Positions 46,829 to 55,127 of a stretch of DNA of 64,000 bases are shown in pieces; position 1 is the stretch's first letter, and each line of letters starts with the position of its first letter. Under the pieces are notes generated by a model, which made no database searches, was not told the origin of the DNA, and saw only the letters and a list, made by a program, of their open reading frames with translations. Source of the DNA: Alcanivoracaceae bacterium (GTDB taxonomy: Bacteria; Pseudomonadota; Gammaproteobacteria; Pseudomonadales; Alcanivoracaceae); contig PAJO01000062.1 of assembly GCA_002706085.1 (NCBI GenBank), positions 1 to 64,000 on the forward strand, given 5' to 3'. Both the position numbers and the translations under genes were made by a program.

Positions 46829-47419
46829 TCACCGTAGTTCTGAGTGGCTCACAAACTGCTGGCGTTCCAGGGAGGGTAGGGCCGGGCCTGCGTGGCTGGC
46901 GGCCATTTCCCGTTGCAGGCGGGTGTTTTCTTCGAGGATGACCTCGGGGATGTCTTCATCAGGGTGGGGCTCGGGCAGTGCGTCTGCGCTCAAGGCTTTT
47001 TCGGCCAGTTGATCCTTTTCCAATGGCGACAGCGGGAAGCTCAGGTGAGTGGTGCGGTCAAACCGGCGTGCTTCCTGATAACGGGGCTGCTGATAGCCCT
47101 CTGCATTGCGGATGGCGGTGTCGAGGTCTTCGGGGCCGGTGACATGATGCCAGTCATCCTGGCTGGGCGGGGGCGGAGGTGAAATGTTTTCACCGTTTTC
47201 CAGTCGTTGCTGAAGCTGGTTTTTGCGGGTCTGCCAGGCAAGCAGATCGGTGACAAACTGGTCCTGGCGCTCGTAGTGCTGAATCTCGGGGCGGGGGCCG
47301 GCTGCACGATCCAGCGTCACCAGCTGGGCTGGAGTCAGGCCCGGGGTCGCCGCCAGAGTGGCTGCCGGCGAGAACAGCAGGATCAGGGTTGTCAGCCAAA
47401 CCTGATAGCGCCCATTCAT
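46829..47419 (-). CDS. Secreted protein of unknown function (paralogue pair, downstream member)
   Basis: A 196-residue protein with a signal peptide (about 1-23, ending ATLAA), not assigned to a family. The segment GPEDLDTAIRNAEG and the later RTTHLSFPLSPLEKDQL align with GPETLDSALQRTP and RSTSRSFVLSPLTAPVL in the gene immediately upstream, so the two are diverged paralogues. It is rich in Gln, Glu and Pro, with no Cys in the mature part. It starts 2 bp after the stop of its partner, implying a two-gene operon. Confidence 0.7.
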   Translation of the reverse strand: MNGRYQVWLTTLILLFSPAATLAATPGLTPAQLVTLDRAAGPRPEIQHYERQDQFVTDLLAWQTRKNQLQQRLENGENISPPPPPSQDDWHHVTGPEDLDTAIRNAEGYQQPRYQEARRFDRTTHLSFPLSPLEKDQLAEKALSADALPEPHPDEDIPEVILEENTRLQREMAASHAGPALPSLERQQFVSHSELR

Positions 47420-47421
47420 GG

Positions 47422-48123
47422 CTAGAACCGTCCCTCTGCAGTGCCTTCTATATAGTAAATGTCGCCGCTGTCATTCAGGTAGACGGTGATATTGCCATCC
47501 GTATAAAAGTCGTCCAGCTGAGCGCGCTGTTGCGGGACATAGGAGACGATGGCGGCTTGTCGCTCTTCATAGGGAAGTTGCTGATAGGTGGTTTGTTCCT
47601 CAAGGTTCTGGGCGTTGGCGCCATCATTTACGCCCTTGAGTTGCATGCCAACGATGGTCATCGGCAGGATCAATGGTTCGTCACTGCCTGCGTTACCCAG
47701 TAGAGTGCGCAGTCGCTCGGTGGAGAGCACCGGCGCGGTCAGGGGAGACAGGACAAAGCTGCGAGACGTGGAGCGGTCATGCCAGGTGCGATGTGCCTGG
47801 TAATCAATCTCGGGTATGCGAGGGGTGCGTTGCAGAGCGCTATCCAGGGTTTCCGGCCCGTCGATCACGGTCGGGTCGGTGCTGGCGGTGTGCTCAGGCA
47901 GGTAGTCTTCCGGGCATGCTTGTCGATGGGCGGCCTGATCCCGGCTGGCCTGCTTGTATTTCATGATCTGGAGCAGGAAGTCCGTATAGTCCGGATAATG
48001 CTCCAGAATCGGTTTTTCCGGCACGGCCACGGGGCTGCCGCAGGGGGGCAGGGCATCCTGTGCGTGAACAGGATTCAGCAGGCTGAGGCTGCACAGACCA
48101 AAGGCCAGGGCTCTGTAGTGCAT
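47422..48123 (-). CDS. Secreted protein of unknown function (paralogue pair, upstream member)
   Basis: A 233-residue protein with a signal peptide (about 1-21, ending PVHAQ). It shares the GPE-LD-A and SF-LSPL blocks with the downstream gene and has an extra C-terminal part with repeated Tyr, Asp and Gly (DDFYTDGNITVYLNDSGDIYYIEG). Two cysteines stand near residues 28 and 70. I do not recognise a family. It is divergent from rpsF across 286 bp that carry the rpsF promoter. Confidence 0.7.
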   Translation of the reverse strand: MHYRALAFGLCSLSLLNPVHAQDALPPCGSPVAVPEKPILEHYPDYTDFLLQIMKYKQASRDQAAHRQACPEDYLPEHTASTDPTVIDGPETLDSALQRTPRIPEIDYQAHRTWHDRSTSRSFVLSPLTAPVLSTERLRTLLGNAGSDEPLILPMTIVGMQLKGVNDGANAQNLEEQTTYQQLPYEERQAAIVSYVPQQRAQLDDFYTDGNITVYLNDSGDIYYIEGTAEGRF

Positions 48124-48258
48124 GGTCGTATCCCGATTGTTGTTGTTTTCCTCTGTAAATCAGAGGCTTAGGGTAAACGACGCTTTTTGTAAGCGTTTGT
48201 AGCATTTTTGTTTTCATTGAGGATACGTGGACTGTGCACCGTTGGCAATCCACACGGC

Positions 48259-48288
48259 TTGAGTTGTCCGGGGCGAATGGGATAGAAT
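48259..48288 (+). promoter_or_regulatory. Sigma-70 promoter of the rpsF operon
   Basis: TTGAGT (48259-48264), 18 bp, TAGAAT (48283-48288), followed by a GC-rich discriminator (CGCGCGC) typical of ribosomal-protein and stable-RNA promoters. It lies about 120 bp upstream of rpsF. Confidence 0.7.
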
Positions 48289-48294
48289 CGCGCG

Positions 48295-48409
48295 CTTCCT
48301 GCATTCCGGTGGTTTCCGGAGGGCAGGCCTCCTTGCTTCACCGCGGTGCCGACAGGCCCGGGGGAAGCTGATCTGACACCGTGAGGTGTCTCAACCGTAA
48401 GGAGCTAAC
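48295..48409 (+). promoter_or_regulatory. Structured leader of rpsF, candidate S6:S18 autoregulatory site
   Basis: The leader contains CCGG-TGGTTT-CCGG (48306-48319), a GCTTC...GAAGC stem (48335-48368) enclosing ACCGCGGTGCCG, and a perfect GACACC-GTGA-GGTGTC hairpin (48375-48390) just before the AAGGAG ribosome-binding site. rpsF leaders in many bacteria bind the S6:S18 complex through a CCG-containing bulge; I cannot confirm the exact consensus by eye. Confidence 0.45.
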
Positions 48410-48751
48410 ATGCGTCATTACGAAGTTGTGTTCCTGGTTCACCCGGACCAGAGCGAGCAGGTGCCCGCCATGATCGAGCGTTACAGCGCGATCGTGACCG
48501 ATGGCAAAGGCACTATCCACCGTGTTGAAGATTGGGGTCGCCGTCAGCTGGCCTACTCCATCAACAAGATCCACAAAGCCCACTATGTGATGTTGAACAT
48601 CGAATGTGACGGCGAAACCCTGGCCGAGCTGGAAAACACTTTCCGCTTTAACGATGCCGTAATCCGTCACCTCGTGATTCGTCGCGACAACGCTGTTACC
48701 GAGCCGTCGCCGCTGGCGAAGAACGATGAGAAGGAGGGGGCTGCCAGCTAA
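48410..48751 (+). CDS. rpsF: 30S ribosomal protein bS6
   Basis: Small-subunit protein that pairs with S18 on the platform. [19 protein letters not shown] and [22 protein letters not shown] are canonical. The 113 residues have a short acidic tail. AAGGAG lies 6 bp before the ATG. It is first in the rpsF-priB-rpsR-rplI operon. Confidence 0.99.
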   Translation: MRHYEVVFLVHPDQSEQVPAMIERYSAIVTDGKGTIHRVEDWGRRQLAYSINKIHKAHYVMLNIECDGETLAELENTFRFNDAVIRHLVIRRDNAVTEPSPLAKNDEKEGAAS

Positions 48752-48753
48752 TT

Positions 48754-49068
48754 TTGGAAATCAATTGCTGCGAACTCACCGGTATCGTCGCCAGCCTTGA
48801 AAAGGTGGCACTGACACCGGCAGGGGTACCCCGCCAACGGCTGTGGCTGGAGCATCGCTCCCGACAGCTGGAAGACGGCCACCCCCGTGAAGTCCAGGCC
48901 CGTATCGCCGTGATTCTGGCGGGCGGGATGACCCGACAGGCCCAGGGCCTGAAAGAGGGTCAGCGAATCAAGGTAACCGGATGCCTTAGCCGCGCTGGTT
49001 ACAAGGGAGACGCCCGGGACCGACTGCAGCTGATTGCCCAGACGCTGGAACCTCTCAATCAGGATTAA
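48754..49068 (+). CDS. priB: Primosomal replication protein N (PriB)
   Basis: Single-stranded-DNA-binding OB-fold protein that helps reload the replisome at restart. The 104 residues match E. coli PriB, with the conserved core LTGIV...[15 protein letters not shown] and [12 protein letters not shown]. The predicted start is TTG at 48754, 2 bp after rpsF, with GGAGG about 20 bp upstream; no in-frame ATG is better. It sits between rpsF and rpsR as in E. coli. Confidence 0.93.
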   Translation: MEINCCELTGIVASLEKVALTPAGVPRQRLWLEHRSRQLEDGHPREVQARIAVILAGGMTRQAQGLKEGQRIKVTGCLSRAGYKGDARDRLQLIAQTLEPLNQD

Positions 49069-49082
49069 ACAGGAGATATCCA

Positions 49083-49313
49083 ATGGCCCGTTTTTATCGC
49101 CGCCGCAAGTTCTGCCGCTTTACCGCGGAAGGTGTTGAGTACATCGATTACAAAGATCTCGACACCCTGAAAGCCTACATCACCGAAACTGGCAAAATCG
49201 TGCCCAGCCGTATCACCGGCACCAAGGCACGCTATCAGCGTCAGCTGGCCTCTGCCATCAAGCAGGCCCGCTACCTGGCGCTGCTGCCGTACACTGACAG
49301 CCACGACAGCTAA
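49083..49313 (+). CDS. rpsR: 30S ribosomal protein bS18
   Basis: Small-subunit protein partnered with S6. [20 protein letters not shown] and the [20 protein letters not shown] segment are diagnostic; 76 residues. AGGAG precedes the ATG. Confidence 0.99.
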   Translation: MARFYRRRKFCRFTAEGVEYIDYKDLDTLKAYITETGKIVPSRITGTKARYQRQLASAIKQARYLALLPYTDSHDS

Positions 49314-49331
49314 GCCGAGGGGACTACTATC

Positions 49332-49784
49332 ATGCAAGTGATCCTGCTGGAAACTATCAAAAACCTGGGCGACCTGGGTGCTGTGGTTGACGTACGTTCC
49401 GGCTACGGCCGTAACTTCCTGATCCCTCAGGGCAAGGCTCTGCCTGCCACCAAAGCCAATCTGGCTGAAGTGGAAACCCGTCGCGCCGAGCTGGAAAAGC
49501 ATGCTGCCGAGCAGCTGGCTGCCGCTCAGGAGCGTGGCGAGAAGCTGAACGAAGCTACCGTTACCATTGCCGCCAAGGCCGGTGATGAGGGCAAGCTGTT
49601 CGGCTCTGTCGGTACCCGTGACATCGCTGAAGCCATCACCTCTTCCACGGGTGTGGAAGTGGAAAAGGCGGAAGTGAAGCTGCCTCACGGCGCACTGCGC
49701 AACACCGGCGAGTTCGAAATCGACCTGGTGCTGCATGCCGACGTTACCGCTACCATCAAGCTGGCCGTGGTGCCTGCCGAGTAA
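49332..49784 (+). CDS. rplI: 50S ribosomal protein bL9
   Basis: Large-subunit protein with two lobes joined by a long helix. The N-terminal [16 protein letters not shown] and [16 protein letters not shown] are typical; the central helix runs about 45-75; 150 residues. It is last in the rpsF operon and followed by a terminator. Confidence 0.99.
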   Translation: MQVILLETIKNLGDLGAVVDVRSGYGRNFLIPQGKALPATKANLAEVETRRAELEKHAAEQLAAAQERGEKLNEATVTIAAKAGDEGKLFGSVGTRDIAEAITSSTGVEVEKAEVKLPHGALRNTGEFEIDLVLHADVTATIKLAVVPAE

Positions 49785-49826
49785 CGGATAACCGGTTTGC
49801 CCATTACTGGGCACGGTGACAGAATC

Positions 49827-49858
49827 AGGGCATTGTCCGCGAGGGCAGTGCCCTTTTT
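49827..49858 (+). terminator. Rho-independent terminator after rplI
   Basis: Twelve-base arms AGGGCATTGTCC / GGGCAGTGCCCT (with G-U pairs) around GCGA, then TTTTT. Confidence 0.85.
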
Positions 49859-49864
49859 AATGGC

Positions 49865-50026
49865 AGCTACAAGCTACAAGCTACAAGCTACAAGCTACAA
49901 GCTACAACGCGATCACAGCTTCTCTTGATTTTGAATGTCTGCAGCCGCGCTGGTAGTCCGGGGCGCGGGTGATGGCCTCTCCAATAATGATGACTGTGCC
50001 CGTGCTGCAGCTTGCAGCTTGTAGCT
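49865..50026. repeat. Inverted pair of 7-bp-period repeats (AGCTACA type)
   Basis: The left copy (49865-49907) is six near-perfect AGCTACA heptamers. The inverted right copy (50004-50026) is GCTGCAGCTTGCAGCTTGTA plus GCT. They flank about 96 bp between rplI and dnaB. No spacers, so not a CRISPR. Confidence 0.9.
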
Positions 50027-50056
50027 CATAACCCATCACTGGATCCTGGTTACCCC

Positions 50057-51451
50057 ATGAACGAACCTTTGCCGCTGGATAAACATTTGCCTGAAAACCT
50101 GAAGGTGCCGCCGAATTCGGTGGAGGCTGAACAGGCAATCCTGGGTGGCCTGTTGCTCAATAACAGCGCCTGGGATGATGTGGCTGAGCGTGTCGGTGCA
50201 CGGGATTTCTATCGCAAGGCCCATCGCCAGATCTTCGAGGTCATCGCACAGCTGGTAGAGGAAGAAAATCCTTGTGACCTGGTGACGGTATCCCAGGCGC
50301 TGACCCAGTTGGGGCATCTGGATGACATCGGCGGCATGACCTACCTGTCCGAGCTGGCGCGCAATACCCCCAGTGCAGCAAACATCACCGCCTACGCGGA
50401 AATTGTGCGCGAGCGCAGCATCCTTCGTCAGCTGATCAATGTGTCTCACGATGTGGCGGAAAGTGCTTTCAATACTGAAGGTCGCAAGTCGCTGGAAATT
50501 CTCGACAAGGCCGAGTCCGCCATTTTCGAGATTGCCGAGCAGCAGAAAAAAGGCTCTGGCCCCCAGGACATCAAGTCGGTTCTGAAGAAGACCGTGGATC
50601 GTATTGATGAGCTGTACAAGAACAAGAGCGCGATCACCGGTGTGACCACGGGCTTTGACGAGCTGGATAAAATGACCGGTGGTTTGCAGCCCGCGGATAT
50701 GGTGGTTATCGCCGGCCGTCCTTCCATGGGTAAAACCACCTTTGCCATGAATCTGTGCGAAAACGTGGCGATCAAGGCCGGCAAGCCGGTGCTGGTGTTC
50801 TCCATGGAAATGCCCGCAGAATCCATTGTCATGCGGATGCTGGCCTCGCTGGGGCGAATCAACCAGACCGCCGTGCGCTCCGGGCAGCTGGAAAAAGACG
50901 ACTGGCCGCGGGTAACCTCGGCGATCCACATGCTCAGTGAGCAAAAGTTCTTTATCGATGACACCCCGGCGCTGAGCCCCCTGGAAATGCGGGCCCGTGC
51001 ACGTCGGGTGGCGCGCGAGTGTGGCGGCGAGCTGGGAGCGATCATGGTCGATTACCTGCAGCTGATGCAGGTGCCGGGGGTGGATAACCGGGTCAACGAA
51101 ATTTCGGAGATTTCCCGCTCGCTGAAAGGGCTGGCCAAAGAACTGAACTGCCCGGTGCTGGCCCTGTCCCAGTTGAACCGTTCCCTTGAGCAGCGCCCCA
51201 ACAAGCGCCCGGTGATGTCGGATCTTCGTGAATCCGGAGCCATCGAGCAGGACGCGGATTTGATCACCTTTCTCTATCGCGATGAGGTGTACAACAAGGA
51301 AACCAACGAGAAGGGCGTGGCAGAAGTGATCATCGGCAAGCAGCGGAATGGTCCTATCGGTACCGTGCGTCTGGCATTCTTGGGCCAGTACTCGCGCTTT
51401 GATGATCTGGCGCCAGAGTATTACGCCCAGCTGTCTGCAATGGATGAGTGA
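50057..51451 (+). CDS. dnaB: Replicative DNA helicase DnaB
   Basis: Hexameric 5'-3' helicase at the replication fork. The N-terminal domain begins PPNSVEAEQAILGGLLL, and the RecA-like domain carries Walker A GRPSMGKTTFAMN (about residue 220) and MVDYLQLM. At 464 residues it has normal length and no intein. I chose the ATG giving MNEPLPLDKHLPE; the open codons upstream are the heptamer-repeat copy. It follows rplI and precedes alr, as in Pseudomonas. Confidence 0.97.
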   Translation: MNEPLPLDKHLPENLKVPPNSVEAEQAILGGLLLNNSAWDDVAERVGARDFYRKAHRQIFEVIAQLVEEENPCDLVTVSQALTQLGHLDDIGGMTYLSELARNTPSAANITAYAEIVRERSILRQLINVSHDVAESAFNTEGRKSLEILDKAESAIFEIAEQQKKGSGPQDIKSVLKKTVDRIDELYKNKSAITGVTTGFDELDKMTGGLQPADMVVIAGRPSMGKTTFAMNLCENVAIKAGKPVLVFSMEMPAESIVMRMLASLGRINQTAVRSGQLEKDDWPRVTSAIHMLSEQKFFIDDTPALSPLEMRARARRVARECGGELGAIMVDYLQLMQVPGVDNRVNEISEISRSLKGLAKELNCPVLALSQLNRSLEQRPNKRPVMSDLRESGAIEQDADLITFLYRDEVYNKETNEKGVAEVIIGKQRNGPIGTVRLAFLGQYSRFDDLAPEYYAQLSAMDE

Positions 51452-51533
51452 TTGCGTTGCACGATTCAAACGGCAAGTTAGCGGGTCAGTGTAGGGCAAG
51501 CCTTGATACGGGTTTGCACGGGAGCCGTGTGTA

Positions 51534-52595
51534 ATGCGGGGCACCCGGGTGGAGATTCGCACAGCCGCATTGGCGCACAACGCCGGCCGTGCCCGGAGAC
51601 TTGCCGGTGACGCTGAGCTCTTTGCCATGGTCAAAGCCAATGGTTATGGGCACGGGCTGCTTACGGCAGCGCAGGCCATGGCGCCGGCGGTAGAGGGCTT
51701 TGGCGTTGCCGTGATGGAAGAGGCCGTGGCGTTGCGGGATAACGGCATCGCCGGGCCGATCTTGGTGGCGGAAGGCTTCTTTGATGCGGATGAACTGGAA
51801 CACGCGCGGCGGCGTTCGCTGGAGGTGGTGGTCCACTCGCTCTGGCAGGTTCAGTTGCTGCTGGCAAAGCCTGCACCTACCCGCATCTGGTTGAAGCTCA
51901 ATACGGGGATGAACCGGTTGGGCCTGCGCCCGGAATGGGCGCTGCAGGCGGCAGAGCAGTTGGCGGCAGCGGGCATGAAACCGCTGGGTATCATGAGCCA
52001 CTTCGCCTGTGCTGATGACGCCACGGATAGCGTTTCTGAAAAGCAGCTTCTGTTGGCCGCAGAGGTGGCACAGCGTCTGCAATTGCCACTGTCCACGGCC
52101 AATTCCGCGGCGCTGATTCGTTACCCCCATGCCCGTGGGCAACGGGTTCGCCCCGGAATCATGTTGTACGGTTCCTCGCCGTTTGACTGGCAAAGTGCCA
52201 GCGAGCTGGACTTGCAGGTCAGTCACCGCTTCAGTGCCCGTCTGATCGCGATCAATGATATTCAGCCCGGCGAGTCCGTGGGTTACGGGGCAACCTGGAC
52301 CGCGGCCCGTGCGGGGCGTGTCGGCGTGGTGGCGGTCGGCTACGGGGATGGCTATCCCCGTCATGCTCCCAGTGGCACCCCGGTGGCGGTCAACGGGCAG
52401 CCCACGATACTGGTCGGTCGTGTCTCCATGGATATGCTGACCATCGACCTGAACGGGATTGATGCACAGGTGGGCGATGAAGTGGAACTGTGGGGCGATG
52501 CGGTAGCGGTGGATGCGGTGGCGAAGGCCTGTGGCACTATCAGCTATGAATTGTTCTGTCAGATCACCGAACGTCCGGCACGTATTGTCGTTTAA
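51534..52595 (+). CDS. alr: Alanine racemase
   Basis: PLP enzyme that supplies D-alanine for murein. The cofactor lysine lies in MVKANGYGHG (about residue 33), and the C-terminal catalytic Tyr region includes GESVGYGATW. RPGIMLYGSSPF is also conserved. The 353 residues fit the single-domain-pair family. It starts 82 bp after dnaB. Confidence 0.96.
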   Translation: MRGTRVEIRTAALAHNAGRARRLAGDAELFAMVKANGYGHGLLTAAQAMAPAVEGFGVAVMEEAVALRDNGIAGPILVAEGFFDADELEHARRRSLEVVVHSLWQVQLLLAKPAPTRIWLKLNTGMNRLGLRPEWALQAAEQLAAAGMKPLGIMSHFACADDATDSVSEKQLLLAAEVAQRLQLPLSTANSAALIRYPHARGQRVRPGIMLYGSSPFDWQSASELDLQVSHRFSARLIAINDIQPGESVGYGATWTAARAGRVGVVAVGYGDGYPRHAPSGTPVAVNGQPTILVGRVSMDMLTIDLNGIDAQVGDEVELWGDAVAVDAVAKACGTISYELFCQITERPARIVV

Positions 52596-52642
52596 TCCGA
52601 AGGTCGCTGTAGCGCCATTTGAGGCGCGGACAAAATGGTGTC

Positions 52643-52740
52643 GCGTTACTCGCTAACGCTCGTATTCGCAACTCAAGCGGTGTTATTCGCTGCGCTCACC
52701 CCTTTGGGGGCGCACTTTGTGCGTTACTCCGCTGCGCTAC
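52643..52740. repeat. Three imperfect copies of a ~20-bp motif upstream of radA
   Basis: Copies at 52643-52660, 52679-52699 and 52721-52740 share the pattern G(T/C)GTTA(C/T)TC-GCT(G/A)(C/A)GCT. They occupy the 192-bp gap between alr and radA. I see no gene or clear promoter in the gap. Confidence 0.55.
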
Positions 52741-52787
52741 GTTCCTGCAGCGGTTTCATAGATTCGTCTGCACAAGAAGGGTTTGCT

Positions 52788-54155
52788 GTGGCCAAGAAAA
52801 AAATCGCTTTTGTCTGCACGGAATGTGGTGGAGATACGCCGAAATGGCAGGGGCAGTGTCCGTCCTGCGGTGCCTGGAATACCTTGCAGGAATTCGTTCA
52901 CGACCCGGCTACTCCTGCGTCAAAAGGGGCGGGTAGTCGTGGTGGTTTTAGCGGTCAGCTCTCGGAGGTGCAAAACCTCAACGACATTGTGCTGGAGGAA
53001 ACGCCGCGCATTGGTTCCGGTATGGGTGAGCTGGATCGGGTGCTGGGTGGTGGCCTGGTGCCGGGGTCGGCCATTCTGATCGGGGGGCACCCGGGCGCGG
53101 GAAAATCCACCCTGTTGTTGCAGACCCTGTGCAAGCTGGCGGACACCCAGAAGTCCCTTTACATCACTGGTGAGGAATCGCTCTCCCAAGTGGCCATGCG
53201 CGCGGATCGTCTGAAATTACCCAAGGACAAGTTGCGACTGGCGGCGGAAACCGATGTGGAGCAAATCCTTGAGCTGGCCCGCAAGGAGCAGCCGCGGATT
53301 CTGGTCGTGGATTCCATCCAGGTTATGTATCTCTCAGCGCTGCAGTCGGCCCCCGGTAGTGTGGCTCAGGTCCGGGAATGTGCCGCCGCGCTGACCCGTT
53401 TCGCCAAGCAGACGGGCACGGTGTTGTTGCTGGTGGGGCATGTGACCAAGGACGGCACCCTGGCTGGCCCCAAGGTGCTGGAACACATGATCGATTGTTC
53501 GCTGATGCTGGAAGGATCCACGGACTCCCGTTTCCGGACACTGCGGGGCTTGAAAAACCGCTTTGGCGCGGTGAATGAACTGGGTGTCTTTGCCATGACC
53601 GGCGAAGGCCTGAAAGAAGTGAAGAACCCCTCGGCAATTTTCCTTAACCGTGCCGACGAGATTGCTTCCGGGTCACTGGTGACGGTGGTCTGGGAGGGCA
53701 CGCGCCCGCTGCTCGTGGAGTTGCAGGCGCTGGTGGATGCTTCCCACTTTGGTAACCCCCGCCGGGTCTGTGTCGGCCTGGAAGGGAACCGACTGGCCAT
53801 GCTGCTGGCGGTGCTGCATCGCCATGGCGGCATTCAGGTGGGCGACCAGGATGTGTTCATGAACGTGGTGGGCGGCGTGAAGGTGACGGAAACCGCAGCG
53901 GACCTGGCGCAGGTGCTTGCCATTGTCTCCAGCTTCCGAGACCGGGCACTGGAGCGTGAACTGGTGGTCTTCGGTGAGGTGGGGTTGTCCGGCGAGATTC
54001 GCCCGGTACCCCAGGGGCAGGAGCGTCTCCATGAGGCGGTGAAACATGGCTTCAAGAAAGCGATTGTGCCAAAAGCGAACCTGCCCCGGAATTTGCCGGA
54101 CGGGGTGGAGGTGATTGGGGTGAGCAATGTGGCGCAGGCGCTGGAATACCTCTAA
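52788..54155 (+). CDS. radA: DNA repair protein RadA
   Basis: RecA-related branch-migration helicase. An N-terminal zinc finger (CTECGGDTPKWQGQCPSCGA) leads to Walker A GGHPGAGKSTLLL and the RadA-specific KNRFG motif, with a Lon-like C-terminal domain. I chose the GTG at 52788 (AGAAGG upstream) giving VAKKKIAFVC, 455 residues. An in-frame ATG 51 codons upstream would translate the repeat region and is unlikely. Confidence 0.96.
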   Translation: MAKKKIAFVCTECGGDTPKWQGQCPSCGAWNTLQEFVHDPATPASKGAGSRGGFSGQLSEVQNLNDIVLEETPRIGSGMGELDRVLGGGLVPGSAILIGGHPGAGKSTLLLQTLCKLADTQKSLYITGEESLSQVAMRADRLKLPKDKLRLAAETDVEQILELARKEQPRILVVDSIQVMYLSALQSAPGSVAQVRECAAALTRFAKQTGTVLLLVGHVTKDGTLAGPKVLEHMIDCSLMLEGSTDSRFRTLRGLKNRFGAVNELGVFAMTGEGLKEVKNPSAIFLNRADEIASGSLVTVVWEGTRPLLVELQALVDASHFGNPRRVCVGLEGNRLAMLLAVLHRHGGIQVGDQDVFMNVVGGVKVTETAADLAQVLAIVSSFRDRALERELVVFGEVGLSGEIRPVPQGQERLHEAVKHGFKKAIVPKANLPRNLPDGVEVIGVSNVAQALEYL

Positions 54156-54156
54156 G

Positions 54157-54193
54157 AGCAGTTAATAGTTAACAGTGAATAATTAATAGCTAA
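54157..54193. repeat. Single 7-bp-period repeat (ACAGTTA type) after radA
   Basis: Degenerate heptamers ACAGTTA/ATAGTTA/ACAGTGA start 2 bp past the radA stop. Unlike the other four loci I see no inverted partner before the next gene. The rest of 54194-54284 shows only a short palindrome, GCTCAACGTGTTGAGC (54243-54258). Confidence 0.7.
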
Positions 54194-54284
54194 AACCTTG
54201 AAAACCCTCCCGAGGCAGGTGAAAGAGGGATGTTTTGCAGGAGGCTCAACGTGTTGAGCGAAGGAACGCGCGCAGGGCGTCCCG

Positions 54285-55070
54285 CTATTGTTTGTTCAAC
54301 TTCCAGTTGTAGTCCAAGTGGCGGATGGTGATGTCATCATTTTTCATCAACTGCCGTTTTTCTTCCGGTACCCCTAGTTTATCGGCGTAGGGCAGCAGGT
54401 ATTCTGCCAGGCTGCCGGCGGCGTTTTCGAAATCTTCTTCGTACCAATCAAAAATTTTCGATACTTCCAAGGCGTTTTTGTCGGCGTTGAACCGGTTGCG
54501 TTGTTTGTCGCTGAGAAACTGGTTGGCACTGTCTTCCAGTTGAGCGTCCAGCTGGTCTGCGCTGTAGGCTTGCGGGCGCAGGGCGGGGCAGCCGATGGAG
54601 GCGCAGTTCACGGCGAAGTGGATGCGCGGGTCCATCAGTGCCGGGTTGCCGCGAATCATGTCGTGTTCCACTTCATCCAGGGTGCGTGGCTCGCCCAACA
54701 AGGTGAAAAAATCCTTGTCCCAGGGGCCGGACAAAAAGCTGCCAATATCGCGGATGGATGCAGGCTGGTTTTCGAGCAGGATCAGCTCGACGGTGAAAGC
54801 ATTGTAGGCGTTGACCAGGAAGGCCAGTTGCTCATCCCGGCTGAATGCCTGGAAATCGGCAGCGGAAACTGAGGACAACTGTTCAAGATAGGTGTTCAGT
54901 TGTTGCCGGTCGGCGGCCATGCCGTTGTAGTCAACGGCGGTGGCAACACCGCCTCGCAGGGGTTGAACATGCTTGCCAAGCAGTTGATCCCAGGCGGTAT
55001 GGTCAAAGGCCATGGCTGGGTGGGTAAGGGTGAGCAGGGCGATAACGAGTCCGCCGATCCATTGCTGCAT
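54285..55070 (-). CDS. DUF547 secreted protein
   Basis: A 261-residue predicted periplasmic protein. A signal peptide (about 1-21, ending PAMA) precedes a DUF547 domain with the typical NAYNAFTVELIL, HFAVNCASIGCPALR and LSDKQRNRFN blocks. The two cysteines in NCASIGC are conserved in the family; the function is unknown. It lies 57 bp downstream of the PepSY gene on the same strand and may share its transcript. Confidence 0.88.
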   Translation of the reverse strand: MQQWIGGLVIALLTLTHPAMAFDHTAWDQLLGKHVQPLRGGVATAVDYNGMAADRQQLNTYLEQLSSVSAADFQAFSRDEQLAFLVNAYNAFTVELILLENQPASIRDIGSFLSGPWDKDFFTLLGEPRTLDEVEHDMIRGNPALMDPRIHFAVNCASIGCPALRPQAYSADQLDAQLEDSANQFLSDKQRNRFNADKNALEVSKIFDWYEEDFENAAGSLAEYLLPYADKLGVPEEKRQLMKNDDITIRHLDYNWKLNKQ

Positions 55071-55127
55071 GCTGTGCTCCCTGAGGGTGTGAATGCATGC
55101 ACAGCATGTTGGGCAATGGCGATGGCG

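Noticed and set aside
49865-49907. Possible CRISPR array
   Set aside because: The repeats are 7 bp, contiguous and without spacers, and no cas genes are present.
52635-52787. N-terminal extension of RadA from an upstream ATG
   Set aside because: The extra 51 residues would be translated from the triplicated motif region; RadA proteins start just before the zinc finger.
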